A program made the translations under genes and the position numbers. From contig NC_065876.1 of the NCBI RefSeq assembly GCF_933775445.1, forward strand, positions 27,652,001 to 27,716,000: a stretch of DNA of 64,000 bases, in the 5' to 3' direction. The notes under the pieces are model-generated. The model ran no database searches. It was not told where the DNA came from and saw only the letters and a list, made by a program, of their open reading frames with translations. Shown here in pieces: positions 48,075 to 60,500 of the stretch; position 1 is the stretch's first letter, and every line of letters begins with the position of its first letter. This stretch comes from Argentina anserina. Its lineage: Eukaryota > Streptophyta > Magnoliopsida > Rosales > Rosaceae.

Positions 48075-48095
48075 TGACGTGGATTTCCTATATAA
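48075..48095 (+). promoter_or_regulatory. ACGT element and TATA box of the FLZ gene
   Basis: TGACGTGG at 48075-48082 contains an ACGT core of the kind bound by bZIP factors. TATATAA lies at 48089-48095. The start of transcription would fall near 48120, with a leader of about 240 bases including a (CT)n run. Confidence 0.5.
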
Positions 48096-48218
48096 TGCTA
48101 AACAATCCCACAGTCTCTGTCTTTAACTTCAATCCAACGGTCCTCATTCGCTCCTCAGTTTCTGGCCTCCTCTTTATCTTCACCCCTCCTTCACTTGTCT
48201 TCAGGCCCTTGAGTTCTC

Positions 48219-48221
<3 letters not shown>

Positions 48222-48263
<42 letters not shown>
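48222..48263. repeat. (CT)n microsatellite in the FLZ leader
   Basis: About 21 CT units just before the FLZ coding exon, within the likely 5' UTR. Length variation is expected between accessions. Confidence 0.95.
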
Positions 48264-48266
<3 letters not shown>

Positions 48267-48357
48267 TCTCTCTAGGGATTTAGATTTGGAGAAGAACAGC
48301 AGTTGTAGAAGTTTTGGTAGTTGTAGCAGAAGAGAGGGAGAGGCTAGAGGAGCAAAA

Positions 48358-49170
48358 ATGTTGTTGGGGAAGAGACCAAGGCCTCCAATGAAGAGAACCA
48401 CAAGCATGTCAGAGATCACCTTTGATCTCAACACTGAAGCTCAGCCTGAGCCCTCAGATCCACACAACCCTTTCAGTCCTCTGGCCTTTGATGGCGTCAT
48501 GGTGAAGACGGCGTCCTCATCACCCTCGCCCAGAAACCACAGAAGGAACTCTGCTGATTTCGTTGAGACTCTTCACTTCTTGAGGTCTTGCGGTCTCTGC
48601 AAACGCCGCCTTGTTCCTGGCCGCGATCTTTACATGTACAGGTAAATTAATGCTTCTAAGTTATAACATCTAAAGTCTCGTTCTTTCCGTTTTTTCTTGT
48701 CGGAAAAAAAACCAAGTTCATTAATGTCTTTGTATTAAGACCCTCTGTCCTTTGTTTTACCTTGCTCTGATATATTAGTCAGTGTGCTGGTTTCACTGTT
48801 TCAGTTTGGAGAATTGTTTGCTTATTTTCTGGGATTTTCTGTTTTCTAGCTGGAAGTAGTAATCATTACCAAAAAAAAAACTGGATACAGTAAAAGTGAC
48901 ATGTATGGCGCCGATATTTGGAAACTAATCTTATAATTTGTGTGCCACTCTTCTTTTGTATTATTCAGCATTAATGACTCACAATTTTTCTTTTCTTATA
49001 TTTGATCCGATTTTTGCAGAGGTGATACTGCTTTCTGCAGTCTAGAGTGCCGGCAGCAACAGATGACCCTAGATGAGAGGAATGACAAGTGTTCATCTTC
49101 GGCCCCCAACGCCGGCGTCGTCACCGGACACCATGTCTCTTCAACAGGGGAAACTGTGGCCGCTGTGTAG
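48358..49170 (+). CDS. FCS-like zinc finger (FLZ, DUF581) protein, two exons
   Basis: Exons 48358-48641 and 49020-49170 give 144 residues; the GT...AG intron splits the Arg95 codon. The N-terminus [17 protein letters not shown] is basic and leads into SEITFDL. The FLZ domain spans about residues 72-116: C78-x2-C81 in [11 protein letters not shown], the hydrophobic stretch [13 protein letters not shown], and C101-x3-C105 in [14 protein letters not shown] proteins are small plant-specific adaptors that bind SnRK1 kinase subunits and take part in sugar and stress signalling. The C-terminal tail is Ser/Thr/Val-rich and unstructured. Start chosen at the first ATG, because upstream in-frame codons give low-complexity sequence from the (CT)n leader. 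The size is typical. Confidence 0.94.
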
Positions 49171-50059
49171 AATATTGGTATTTCAAACCGGTGATGAACA
49201 CAGCTCGATCTATTCAGGCGCCGGATCATATGAATATATTTAGATTTTGGGAGGTCGATCTATGCATGAAACTATGAATAGACTTTGAAGCTGTAATTTT
49301 CATGTGGTAATGAGGCATATTAGTATAACACAAGTTCATCAGGGCCTTTTTCTTTCCCTAAGGTATAAATTAATGTTCGTCATGTATGTAGCAATCCCCT
49401 GTCTTAATTTCTGGGTTAATTTTTTTTGGATACAATTTCTGAGTTAATTTTTAGTTAATGGTCCTGCAAGTTTTTGAGGAAATCGATGAATGGCCGTTTG
49501 AAACCGGAGTTAATCTGGGGTGGTATTGGATGCCATGAGATTCTCCTTCTTTCCTAGTGGCACCTCCACATTGCCAAATAAGATCCAAAAATGCTGATTA
49601 ATACTACTTGCAATTAGCAAGTCTAATTAAACCTATTAGGACTGAGTAAGATGATCAAAGAATCTATCGAGTCATTGATTGTATAGATCACCGATCATCA
49701 TTGAAACCCATACAAAGCCAAACTTCGACCAAAGATAATTAACTTATTAATTGTGGAGGAATTGGATTAATTATCAAAATATCATTAAGAGATTCTGTTT
49801 GCATGACATAAGAGTCCATATATTGTTAGTGCTTATATAAGAGAAGGCAAGCATGTTGTAAAAAAAAAAAGGTAAGCAGTAAGGAATCTGTTATGTGGCC
49901 TAGTCAGGTTTGATTGTAATGGGTTCCACATTTTCAAACAAAATAAGAAGGAAATGAGAAAAACGTCTCGCTTTTTTTTAATTTTAACTACCATTTATGT
50001 ATGCGTTTGGTTATTTGTTTTTTTTAAAATACGTTAAGAGTGTGTATATATATATATCA
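49171..50059. other. 3' flank of the FLZ gene, nothing else recognised
   Basis: AT-rich with a T-run near 49975 and a (TA)n run leading into the MITE at 50060. No gene seen. Confidence 0.45.
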
Positions 50060-50457
50060 GTTTCTATTCAGAATGAAGCTTCACTCTGAAATTACAGAGT
50101 GAAGTTCCAATTTTGACACACTTTTCGGTCAAATATTTTCACAAAAAGTGATTCAATATTTAGGTATATTATTCAAGATCATCTCTACAAAGTTTCATCC
50201 AATTTGACAATGGTTTGAGCTTTTAAAATTAAGATTTACACGAATAGTTGATGTTGAACAATTTTAATTCATTCATTGACTTTATCTCGTTTCAATACCT
50301 TAATGATGTCCGAATTAGATGAAATTTTATAGAGATGATCTTGAATAACATATCTAAATATTGAATCGTTTATGGTGAAAATATTTGACCGAAAAGTGTG
50401 ACATAATTGGAACTTCACTCTGTAATTTCAGAGTGAAACTTCATTCCGGATAGAAAC
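50060..50457. mobile_element. Long-hairpin MITE, member 5 (398 bp)
   Basis: It has the same layout as members 1 and 2: GTTTCTATTCAGAATGAAG at the left, ATAGAAAC at the right, and internal inverted CACTTTTCGGTCAAA / TTTGACCGAAAAGTGTG. (TA)n lies on both sides. It sits far from the other copies and is an independent insertion. Confidence 0.82.
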
Positions 50458-50628
50458 TATATATATATATATATATATATATTGCAGTACGTCTCAATGT
50501 TCCTACGTTTGTTTGTTTTTTTTCCTTCAATAAAATCAATTTTTTAAAAGGAAAAAAGATAAAGGAGTTATCTGGCTATCAACATGGGATGTGTTGTCTT
50601 TGCATGTAGTCTGGTGGTCTGTGGACAC

Positions 50629-51244
50629 CAGGGGCGGACCTAGGTGCATGGTACGGTGGACTCTAGTCCACCCACATTTTGGGCAAAAAATAATCTATAT
50701 ATATATATATATATTAGAATAGGACTTCTACATTAGTAATGTTACTAATGATCTTATGTTATCCACAAAAAGAGCCATCACTCTTTCTAGTTGATCACCA
50801 TAGTGCCTACAACAATGACAGACTAACGAACTTTTCACTCTTTCTCTCTGCTTCAATCTTGTTCTCTTTCTCATTTGTAGTTCGTCTTATTGAGTTTTTT
50901 CAATTTTGAGGCCTAATTTAAATGTAATTAATTAAATTTTTAATTTTAAACATGGGAGTTAAGGACTTAAGATAAGATAATATCTACGTTACCTTATTCA
51001 TTAGTTTATTTATATGTATATAGCAGCGCGTGTAATATGATCTAGTAGAAGATTAAAGATTTATCGAACCGTTTAATTAACTCTTGTATTTTCTTTTTTG
51101 CATATGAGGGATTAACTCTTACATCCTACCCTGATTAGGTCAATCTTTCTTTATTTCAATTAATAAAGTTATTTGGCACCGCCGCAAATTTTTTCGTTAC
51201 AAAATTCAAGTCCACCCATTGTTGGAATCCTAAGTCCGCCATTG
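50629..51244. mobile_element. Non-autonomous hAT-like element, 616 bp, TSD GTGGACAC
   Basis: The ends are CAGGGGCGGACCTAGG and, inward from the right, CAATGGCGGACTTAGG. The 8-bp duplications GTGGACAC at 50621-50628 and 51245-51252 are perfect. There is no transposase frame. Related ends open at 63646. Subterminal GTCCACCC words occur near both ends in inverted orientation. Confidence 0.9.
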
Positions 51245-51252
51245 GTGGACAC

Positions 51253-52332
51253 AATGTTAGAAAAGGTGGTTCGACTCGATATTGGTGGTAAGGAAGTATC
51301 GTTACTCTTAGATTATCAATATACCTCTATATGAGGCATACCAGTTGGTTTGGGGTTGGGCGTCTCTACAGTCTTGTACTTAGCGCTGGTTCTAGTATTA
51401 GGGAGGAGGGGATGCTAGATATACAACTGAGTGTGCTCGTATAATGTAATTTTCGTTTTGAAATAAAAAGTTTCTTATAAAAAAAAATGACAACAAGTGG
51501 CACATGTTCCTCTTTGCCGATAGACTGTAAAACATAGGAACGGTTCATTGGTCAAGTTGTGTTCTTACGAACTAGAATATATATACTCTTAGAACAACCG
51601 AACAAGATTATTGAAAGTTACGTTGTTCTCATTTTCTTGCCTCAACAAGTACCAGATTCCAACGTTTAGGCATAATAGTTTAGACACAATTTGCTCAAGT
51701 GGGCATGTGTCTGCATCTCTGGATTTATAATTCGATCTTAATTGTAACATTTATCAAATATTAGTTGAAGTAATTATGTTTTTGATCAATCGTAGCACTC
51801 AATGTGCGTTGTCTCTGACTCGATCATGAGATTCCTACATTAATTTGGTCCACGATCACTAATTTGCTCCGATCTACGTACTAAATATACATAAGCATGT
51901 TCGTTCTAATTCTTAGGATATCTCTAATTAAAAGTAGAAGAAATTATTGAAATGGACAATTTCAAGATGGAAATGTTAAAAAAAGACCTTACCTTATCAT
52001 TTGATAAAAATGTCATAATTAATGGGTGTGAATGATAAAATGGTATATTTATTTTTTACAAAATTAAAAAAAAGTTGTTATGCATATTTTTCATGATCAT
52101 AATACTCTTTTATTATGATGAGATATATAATCTTCTCTCAAATGCAGAAGCCTCTCTCTCATTAGTTTTTTCAATTCTCTCTATCTCTCACATACCTCTT
52201 CTATATTTTTCTCTGATACCACCATCAGGATCCTCCATCACATATTTACATTCTCTAATTCCTCATCTCCCACCAAATCTGATTCCCACCGCCGTTATTG
52301 TATCTCCCTCTGCCATTACCAAGTCTTAAGAT
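51253..52332. other. Upstream of the dynamin/PPR mosaic
   Basis: No gene. Positions 52170-52330 are pyrimidine-rich (CTCTCTATCTCTC, CCCACCGCCG) and look like a plant 5' leader, probably captured together with the dynamin fragment. Confidence 0.4.
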
Positions 52333-52746
52333 ATGGATAATGTGATCTCGCTTATCAACAAAATCCAAAGAGCTTACACTGTTCTCGATGACCACGGTGA
52401 AGCCAGTGCATTACCGACTCTTGATTCTATGGGATTTTGGCAAGAGAGACCATTGCCAGGTAGAATTTGATTTTCGAATTAATTGAATTTATATCTATGA
52501 TTTTGATTTGTTTAGGATTTGTGAGTTTAGTAGTGTGAATTATGTGATTGTTTTTGTTGTGTGCTCATATTTTACAATTTCATTTAATTAGTCTGGAAGC
52601 TCCATCAGAGCATTGGCGTGGTTGATGAAGTAAGTCCCTTTGTGGAGACCAAGTTGTTCAACAAATACATAAAATGCGGGTTTCTAGAAGATGTACACAA
52701 GGTGTTTGACAAAATGCGCAATACAGTTACTGAGACAGATACCTAA
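52333..52746 (+). CDS. Chimeric ORF candidate: dynamin-related N-terminus spliced to a PPR fragment
   Basis: ATG at 52333 opens [18 protein letters not shown], followed by ASALPTL, the N-terminus of plant dynamin-related protein 1. It stops before the GTPase P-loop. A GT donor at 52460 and an AG acceptor at 52591 bound a 132-bp T-rich segment. The second part (52592-52746) joins in frame and reads [33 protein letters not shown] and FDKMRN, a pentatricopeptide-repeat segment. It ends TVTETDT and stop, so the first GTTAC units of the adjoining array are in frame. The total is 93 residues. Neither part could keep its parent's activity. Whether it is transcribed is unknown; a pseudogene mosaic is the conservative reading. 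Confidence 0.45.
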
Positions 52747-52847
52747 TACCAATGAAGTTACGAATACGGTCACATAAACAGTTAGCAAGACAGTTACTTA
52801 ATGTCAATATAGTTACTGGGACAGTAACTGAAGAAACTATATTAAAC

Positions 52848-53066
52848 TATTAAAACTGGAGGTTAGGGAGAAGATAGAGAACTGTGGCATCACAATCAAT
52901 GTGTATAAAGGAGAGATCAGTACACATGGTCGGTTGATCATGATATGGGCATGTATGAAAGACTAGAGGTGAGAGCAGGTGGTGGAGCTTTTCGTGATGA
53001 ACTGATGATGTGAGAGGAATAGACTGTCGTTGGATTGGTTTATATTCCTGAAGGTGTTGCAGGCGT
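52848..53066 (+). pseudogene. PPR gene fragment within the array
   Basis: Pieces in several frames read TWSVDHDMGMY, EQVVELFVM and DWFIFLKVLQAC, matching the PPR pattern TWSALIG-MY ... VELF-MM ... PD-F-F-KVLQAC. In a normal gene this follows the segment seen at 52592-52722, so the array at 52723-52847 lies inside what was one coding region. Several frameshifts; dead. Confidence 0.65.
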
Positions 53067-53576
53067 GTGATAACTGTTAGTTACCAAGACTGTTAAAAAA
53101 TTAAATACAAATGTAGTTACCTGATAGTTACACAATATCAATGCGGTTACTGAGATAGTTACATGTACCAACAAAGTTACTAATTCAATTCTTAATATTG
53201 TCACATAAACAATTACCAAGAAAGTTACCCAATATCAATGTGGTTACTGAGATAGTTACCATGTACCAACAAAGTTACTAATTTAATTACTAATATGGTT
53301 ACACACACAGTTACCAAGAACATTGCCCAATGTCAATATAATTATTGAGACAGTTACCCAGTACTAACAAAGTTACTAATTCAATTACTAATATGGTCAC
53401 ATAAACAATTACCAAGAAAGTTATCTAATGTCAATATAGTTACTGAGATAGTTACCGAGTACCATCAAAGTTACTAATTCAATTACTAACATGGTCATAT
53501 AAACAGTTACCAAGACAATTACTCAATACTATATAATTACCGAGATAGTAACTGAAGAAACTATATTAAACTACTC

Positions 53577-53720
53577 AAACTGGAGATTATGAAGAAGATG
53601 AAGAACTATGACATCACAACTAATGTGTATACTAGATGCATGCTAGTAAATGGTGAGCTAAGAAAATCAATTGAAGAGGAAACCCACTATAACTTCAATT
53701 TGTTTGTTATTTGGGTTGGA
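53577..53720 (+). pseudogene. Second PPR-like island in the array
   Basis: MKKMKNYDITTNVYT and MLVNGELRKS resemble a PPR motif (M...G..PNVYTYN.L..G). The leading sequence AAACTA(C/T)T(C/A)AAACTGGAG is shared with the island at 52848, so the islands and flanking array were duplicated together. Confidence 0.5.
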
Positions 53721-55400
53721 AGTTATTGTGCTCGATCATCTAGATTTTTTGTACATTGTAATTTTTACAAAGACTGTTTAGTTACCTAGACAGTTACTAA
53801 TATTAACTCGGTTTCAAGACAGTTTTTTACATAGTTACCAAGATAGTTGCACAATGTCAATACATTGTGATGGTTACTTATTACAACTGTAGTTACTGAG
53901 ACATTTACTCAATACTAATAAAGTTACTCACACACTCACCAAACAGTTACTAAATAGAACAATGTTACCAATACGATTATATAGACAGTTATTATGACAA
54001 TTACTGAGGCAGTAATCAAGGCAACTACCAAGTAACTACTCGGGTAACTGGTCATATAACTACTCAAACTTGCTTTTTACTACAAAAATCTTCAATAAGT
54101 ACAACAACATAAGAACCAAGTCTAGTGACGTAAGGAAATTAGGTGTCATTTCGAAAATGTAAGATCTCTCTATAGAGAATACATGATCTTTGGCCCCGCC
54201 AGCGTACCATGATCCAAGACATGGCTTTGTTACATGATTACTCTGTTCTTATATAACCATTAAGTTGGTCATGACCTAGTGACATAGTTAAGACATGCTA
54301 TTGTTGTGGTTCTTGAGTAATTAGAAATTTGGTCATATCGTGCAAATAATCAGTTACATGAACAAAAGATTTGTAGTTACAAAACCAATTATATAAATAG
54401 TGCTCAATTACTTGAATAGTTATATGAGAAGTTACTTAAATAAACTAGTTACATAAGTAGTTACTTGACTAGTTGGGTAGTTACATAGTCATTTACATAA
54501 CTAATTGTCATACAACTAGCCACTTATAGTAACATTATTAGAACCTAACAACATGTACATGTAAATGTTGGGTAAGTGTTAAAATCTCAGTACTTTAAGT
54601 ATGGTCTACTATAAGGAAATCACTATGAAAATTTTACCTTGGGAATGTTGCCAACGTCTCTTCTACTCTGTTGTATCCTAACATCGTACCTACCAAAAAA
54701 CAAATGTTCACATAGTTACCAAACAATTACATAATAGAAACACAGTTACCAATATTGTCACATGCACAGTTACCAACACAGTTACATAAACATTTACTTA
54801 TGAGTAGTTACCAAATATATGAGTGATACACGTACGACCAATTACTTGGGTACAATAGTTTTTTATGTAGATATTTGAGTAGTTACATGGTTACTTATGT
54901 AGTTACTTGATTAGTTACATGGCCTAGTGACATGGTTAAGACGTGTAATTTTCTCGGTTCTTGAGTAGTTACAAGACAAGTTAATTATACCCTGCAAACA
55001 ATCAGTTACATCACTAATAATTTCAACAGTTACAAAAGTCGTGATATAAGTAGTGCACTATTACTCAGGTAGTTACATGCATGGGTAGTTACCTGGAAAG
55101 TTATACGAGTAGTTATCCAAATAGTTACATGATTAGTTACTATCACAGTCACACAAATAGTTGCTTAGACAGGGACTCAATGTCAATACGTTCACTGAGA
55201 CAAATACTCAATACCAATAAAATTACTACCAAACTACATGAACATACCAAGGCAGTCACCAATGTCAACGTACATAGTTATGTTGACAGTTACCAATAAA
55301 ATTACTCAATGTTAATATAGTTATCGAGACAGTTATTTAAAGTCAGTACAATTACTTTAGTAGTTACATGTGTAGTTAGCAATCATGGTAAAATGAGGTA

Positions 55401-57503
55401 TGAACCTTCATGCTTATACTGCTTCTATAACTAAATGCATAACTGATTAAAGGCAGCAAAATGAGAAGGCTGAATTAGTAGAATTATGTATAACCCAAAT
55501 CTCCACCATCGTCGACTTGAGCATCAAAACCATCACTAGCTTTTGCACATCAACAACGCGTGGTGGAGCACGTCTGATCCTCAAATTTGGTTGAGAGAGA
55601 GAGAGAGATGTGATGAACATAAAATTGATTGGGTCTTTGGGTGAAAGAGAAAAAGATGAGATGATATGATATTGCTTAGGAACAAGTAGGAAAGAAAGAA
55701 AAGAAAAAACATGAAATCGGCTGAAATTTTGTGGAGATAATCTATACATTATAACATAGATATTGGACGATGGAGATATGAAAAATCGATCGAAAAGTTG
55801 ATAAAAAATGAAAATCCGTACCTTAGCTTAAGGTACGGACCTCCGCACATGAAAAGCTCCGTCTATATACACACCAACCGCTATACGCCTATACGTATTT
55901 TTAGTGTGGCAATAAATCGATAAAGGTATACAGAGACTAATAGAAACCTGAGTAAGATGTCTTAATCTTATGAACCCTACAACTTAAGTTCACAACCAAT
56001 CATCAACATCCTCACTCCCACATATATTTATATACATTTAATAGTGTGCGTGTGTGTATCGATACAGTAATATACCCATACATACATGTGTATTACTATT
56101 TGATCGAGTAACTGCGGACGTAAGATGGAGATTGAAATAAGAATCTGTTGCTATACATCGATAATATAAAGGTCCAAATCCATTTGGCCGGAGAGTTTTG
56201 TAGTTTCCCGCTGCAACTAGGATTAACGTACGTGTAATCTCATCTTTGATTTAGATTTTTAGAATATTCATTTAATTTATATATTCATTAACTCACATGC
56301 TCTCCCATTAATCAGTAATAATATTCTAAAATCTGGATTTTACTGACGAATATAACACCCAAGAACCACGTACGGGTCCAACCAGCTGATATTCGAGCTT
56401 GTTTTTTTCTTTGCATTATATTGCTATATATAAGCTAGCTGAATTTCATGGGTTCTTAACCACAGAAAAATTTAGTATGCAGAGTACAAACCAAAGAAGG
56501 CTTTTCTATATCCTGAATTCCTGCGCTTCAATGTTTGTTCGGGAGAAGAAGATACAGCGTATATTTCCCACCAAAATGATTCTTCATTATTTCTTTGACA
56601 AGAATGAGAAAAGGACACCTGTTAGGGTCAAGCGTGAAGTCCAGAACCATTATTAGCTTGACACCTAAGCAACCCAGTTGAAAGAGTTTGGTTGAAGGTC
56701 GACGTCGACCCACTGGTTTTCATTTACATTGTTTTTTCTTTTCTTTTTTTCCTACTTGTTCGTGTGACCACTGTTTAAAAAAGCAACTCTTCGTGGAGAC
56801 AATGGACTCTTTCTTGAAGAGTGGTTGGTTTCTTGAAGAGTTCTCCCATACCATCCTCCACTTCCCATTTGGCTCCAGAATTGTTTCTTGTTGGGATGAA
56901 TAATTTCTCTTGTTTTTCACAAGTATCAGCTTTTAATTAGGCGACAAATGGGGTTGAGCCCACGAAATGATAGGTGTGACTTGTATGATATTATTACCAA
57001 AACCTAAACATGTTAAGGTGTCTGCAGTCTAGGGTTTAATAATGTTGACAGAGTCTCTCTGTCGGACTCGGATAAATGGTAGCTCGATCGAGCTATTATA
57101 TTTCTACCCTGCATGAGGAAAGTAATACTCTAAGAAAGTACAGACATGTTTTCTATAGAGGAATCTGGAGGCCTTCTTTCAAACTGTCTCAGGCACCCGC
57201 AGCTTCTATTTGCTTAGATTTGTATCATTAGCTCCGAACTGATGTATTATATTTGCCACAACGATTATAGTGAAGAGAAAGCTGTAGTAAACCTTGACAT
57301 TTCAATTCACGTTCTTACTATCGAATGGGTTGATAGATGGTGTGATTTTATGCTTGTATATAGGTAATTTACACAATCTTGCCGCAATCATCTGAAGTTT
57401 TAGCTCAACTGTTTACTCTAGAACATTATTGGCTTTCTCAATGAGCTAGATTGAATTGAGAGGACAGCATGCAGTGATGGTTCAAACTTCACACAATAGT
57501 TTG
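55401..57503. other. Intergenic; includes a MITE-like remnant
   Basis: Positions 55720-55810 (GAAATTTTGTGGAGATAATC, AAAATCGATCGAAAAG) resemble a diverged half of the long-hairpin MITE family. A 10-bp-arm palindrome CCGTACCTTA / TAAGGTACGG lies at 55816-55838. Frames at 56399-56920 match nothing known. Confidence 0.35.
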
Positions 57504-57508
57504 GGAAG

Positions 57509-60500
57509 TGTTACCGGAGTTAAGTCTGAGAGACCTAACCTCGTAGACTTGTATTCTGATGTGTCAGTTCAGTGAGATCTGCACATAACACAAGTCAAAG
57601 TCAAAGAGTCAGCGGTGCACCGGCCTTTGACTCTCTGAAGCTTAAATTAGAATCTAGTGCAAAATAAGTTTGAGAATTAAGGACTTAGAAATACGTTATA
57701 TCTTTTAAGTGGTTTAGGCAACCTATTTTTATAGGTGTATTGGGAAATATGTATGGCTCTTCCTTTAATGTGGGAATGTGCGTTAGCACATTGCGTCTAT
57801 CATTTAGGCGAGCCACCGTGTGTGGCGTTAATGGTGTTACCCGTGCATGCAGTGAAGCTACATAACCGAATTGCCCACCAGCTGGACCTGTTAGGAGAAA
57901 AGGCTATCGGTTCGGCGGTCGGAATATGAGGAGATTAAGCCGGAGATCACCTCATTCAGGGGGTGATGTCAACAAGTCCCAAAGTCCCGGTCGAGGAGAT
58001 TCCTTGGGTGGAGAGTTTCATATATTCATCTTTGACGCAACTATCTGAGTTTAAATTACTGGAGACCCGTCTTGGCCCACATGTGGCCATGGAAAGTGAC
58101 CTAGGACCTCGAGGCTAGGCACATGGGCTGACTAGCGTGTTCGGAGCGTCCATGGATCTCGTATGACCTAGGTATGTCAGGGTCAGGTACTAACCGCCAA
58201 GTCAGGTGCTGATCGTATGGCGCACCCACAAATTTGGTCGAGGAACTCCGCATCGGATGCTTAGGTTAACCAGGTGCGCGTGCATCATCGACCTGAAGTG
58301 TGGCCTAGTACCTGGAGAGTGGCGAGATCTCAATGTTAGATGAGGGTTAACTAACAAATGCAGTCTGGCGTGTGGGGTAACTAACATGAGAGCATCCATG
58401 GACTTGGAGAGTGACATAAGATCTCGGACCTAGGCTCGTTGGTTAACTAACACGCTCGGAGCATCCTTGGATCTGGAGAGTGGCCCGGGTTGGCGATTTA
58501 TATTAATCCAGAGTAACATGGCGAGTCCCCAGTCAAGGAATGTGTCATGCTGCAACGATTGAAACCGCCTAGTGCGAGTGGCATTCGTTGCCGGGGTCTT
58601 GTATCGGTCTAACCTTCTAGCATGGACCAGCTCCTCGATGGCGGACTTCAACGTATAGCAAACATCCGAGTAATGTCCTGAATAATCGTGATAAACATAG
58701 TACATGCCCATGTTCCTCATCGGCCTCTTATCATACATTTGCCTGGGGGGCCGTGACAGGATATTTTTGTCACGTTCATATATGTCGGCGTAGGACATGG
58801 TAAGTCTCGTGAAGACCTCGTTCTGGGGGGCTCCCGGTTGTCTGTACACCGCTGGGGGATTGTGAACTTGGCCGGGGTATGGGTCGACCCAACCTCGTCT
58901 TCCCTGGCGGTCTCGACGTCTGTCGCCTTTACTCTCATCTCGAGCATCCTTCTTGTTAGTCCCCTGGGGTTGGTCTAACTTGTCTCATGCGGACCGGCGT
59001 TCACCGTCCCAGGCATTGGTCTGTGTGGAAGAGCTTACTCCATTAGGGTTCCCATAAGTGCGGTACTTGGCCTCCGCCCATCGTGTCGTTGTTTATATTA
59101 GCTTTTCGTATGTTTTCAGAGGATTCTCATTAATCTTGTGGAGAAAATCTCCCCGCCTGAGAGCTTCCCGGAATGCCGCCACGATAAGAACGTAATCTAG
59201 ATCATGGCACCGCACTGTGGCGGTCTGCTATCGGGATACAAAGTCCTGGATTTTCTCGTCGTTCCTCTGCTTTATCCGAAACATGGAGCTGTTATGATGG
59301 TGGGCATCGGTCTGTAAGATGAAACAGTTGGGGAATTTGCCCATAAGTTCACCGAAGCTATCCATTGAGTTCGAGGGGAGACTGAGGAACCAGCCCAAGA
59401 CCTCATAAGTGGGCGTTTCCTGGAAGGCGTGGAACGACTAGGCATCTGTGTACCACGTGCTGGCCAAGACAGATTGGAAGTTTTACATATGGATGTACGG
59501 GTCAGAGCGCCCATTGTATTTGGTGACCTTGAGCAGTTTATCCCCCGACGGGCGTTGCTCTGCTTGCACCAGCTGAGTGAACCGGCCGGCTTGGCCCCCA
59601 AATCCCTTGTGCAACGGGCAAGGCGTGCCTTTGGTCTTAATCCCATCGACATTAATGGCCAACCGCTCCAAAGTATCATTCATGCGTAGCAGGAGCTGAG
59701 TCTGGAGATCTTGCGTGGGCGGGCCCATTGGGTCCTCTGGGTCATCCTGATCCATCTCAGGGTTCTCTATGCCCAGGTCTATGTATTGCGGTGCTGGGGG
59801 AGGCCCGTCCAACAAAACATTAATCAGAGGCTGGGTGATCTACACCGTTTTATGTGGTGGCCCCAGACATCGTGGACCGCGGGCGTTTCTGTTGCGATCA
59901 GCACCCGTGTATCCGGGGTATGGAACCGTTGTCGCGCCATTTCTCCATGGTATTATCTTCAAGAGCGGTCTAGAGGAGTTGTTGCTCTTCCTCGAGCACA
60001 ATCGAGTGTACGAGGGCGGCACGCGTAGCCTGGCGCTCCAACTCCATCTTGGCTTAGAGCCTCTTGTAGTATTGGAGAGCCAATTACAGCACGGCTGGAG
60101 GGGTATGTGAATCGAATTTGGGACGACCCCCGTTGTGGTATGTGAATTAGGGAATAGCCCCCGGCTCCGAGTTACGGATCAGGGAACAGTCTTAGGGAAA
60201 GTGTCGTGTCCGCCTCCGGGGGAGGGGACCGGCGGGGCGATTGTGGATTCTGGTGTTCATTTAGAGTCACCATTGTTTATCAAGCTGGAAGAGTCTTACT
60301 GACGAGGACCCTCCTTCTAGTGCCAAATGTTACGGGAATTATATTTGAGGGCCTAACCTTGTAGCCTTGTATTCCAATGTGTCAGCTCAGTGAAACTTGC
60401 ACACAACACAAGTCAAAGTCAAAGGGCCAGTAGTGCGCCAGCCTTTGACATTCCGAAGCTTAAGTTAGAATCCAGTGTGGAATAAGTTCGAGGGTTAAGG

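Larger units (their letters stand above)
52720..55400. repeat. 2.7-kb GTTAC-rich degenerate satellite
   Basis: GTTAC occurs dozens of times, nearly all on this strand, in settings such as AGTTACTGAGACAGTTACC. A higher-order unit of about 97 bp is visible at 53100-53560: CACATAAACA(G/A)TTACCAAG ... CAAT(G/A)TCAATAT ... GAGA(C/T)AGTTACC ... CAAAGTTACTAATTCAATTACTAA. Downstream to 55350 the array is shorter-period and more degenerate. Gene-like islands interrupt it at 52848-53066 and 53577-53720. Confidence 0.85.

Noticed and set aside
55816..55838. Hairpin CCGTACCTTA/TAAGGTACGG as a Helitron 3' end
   Set aside because: No CTRR terminus 10-12 bases downstream and no TC start could be paired with it.
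59429..60110. Plus-strand frames of 86-113 codons
   Set aside because: They are antisense or upstream of the retrotransposon gag and primer region and have no family features.
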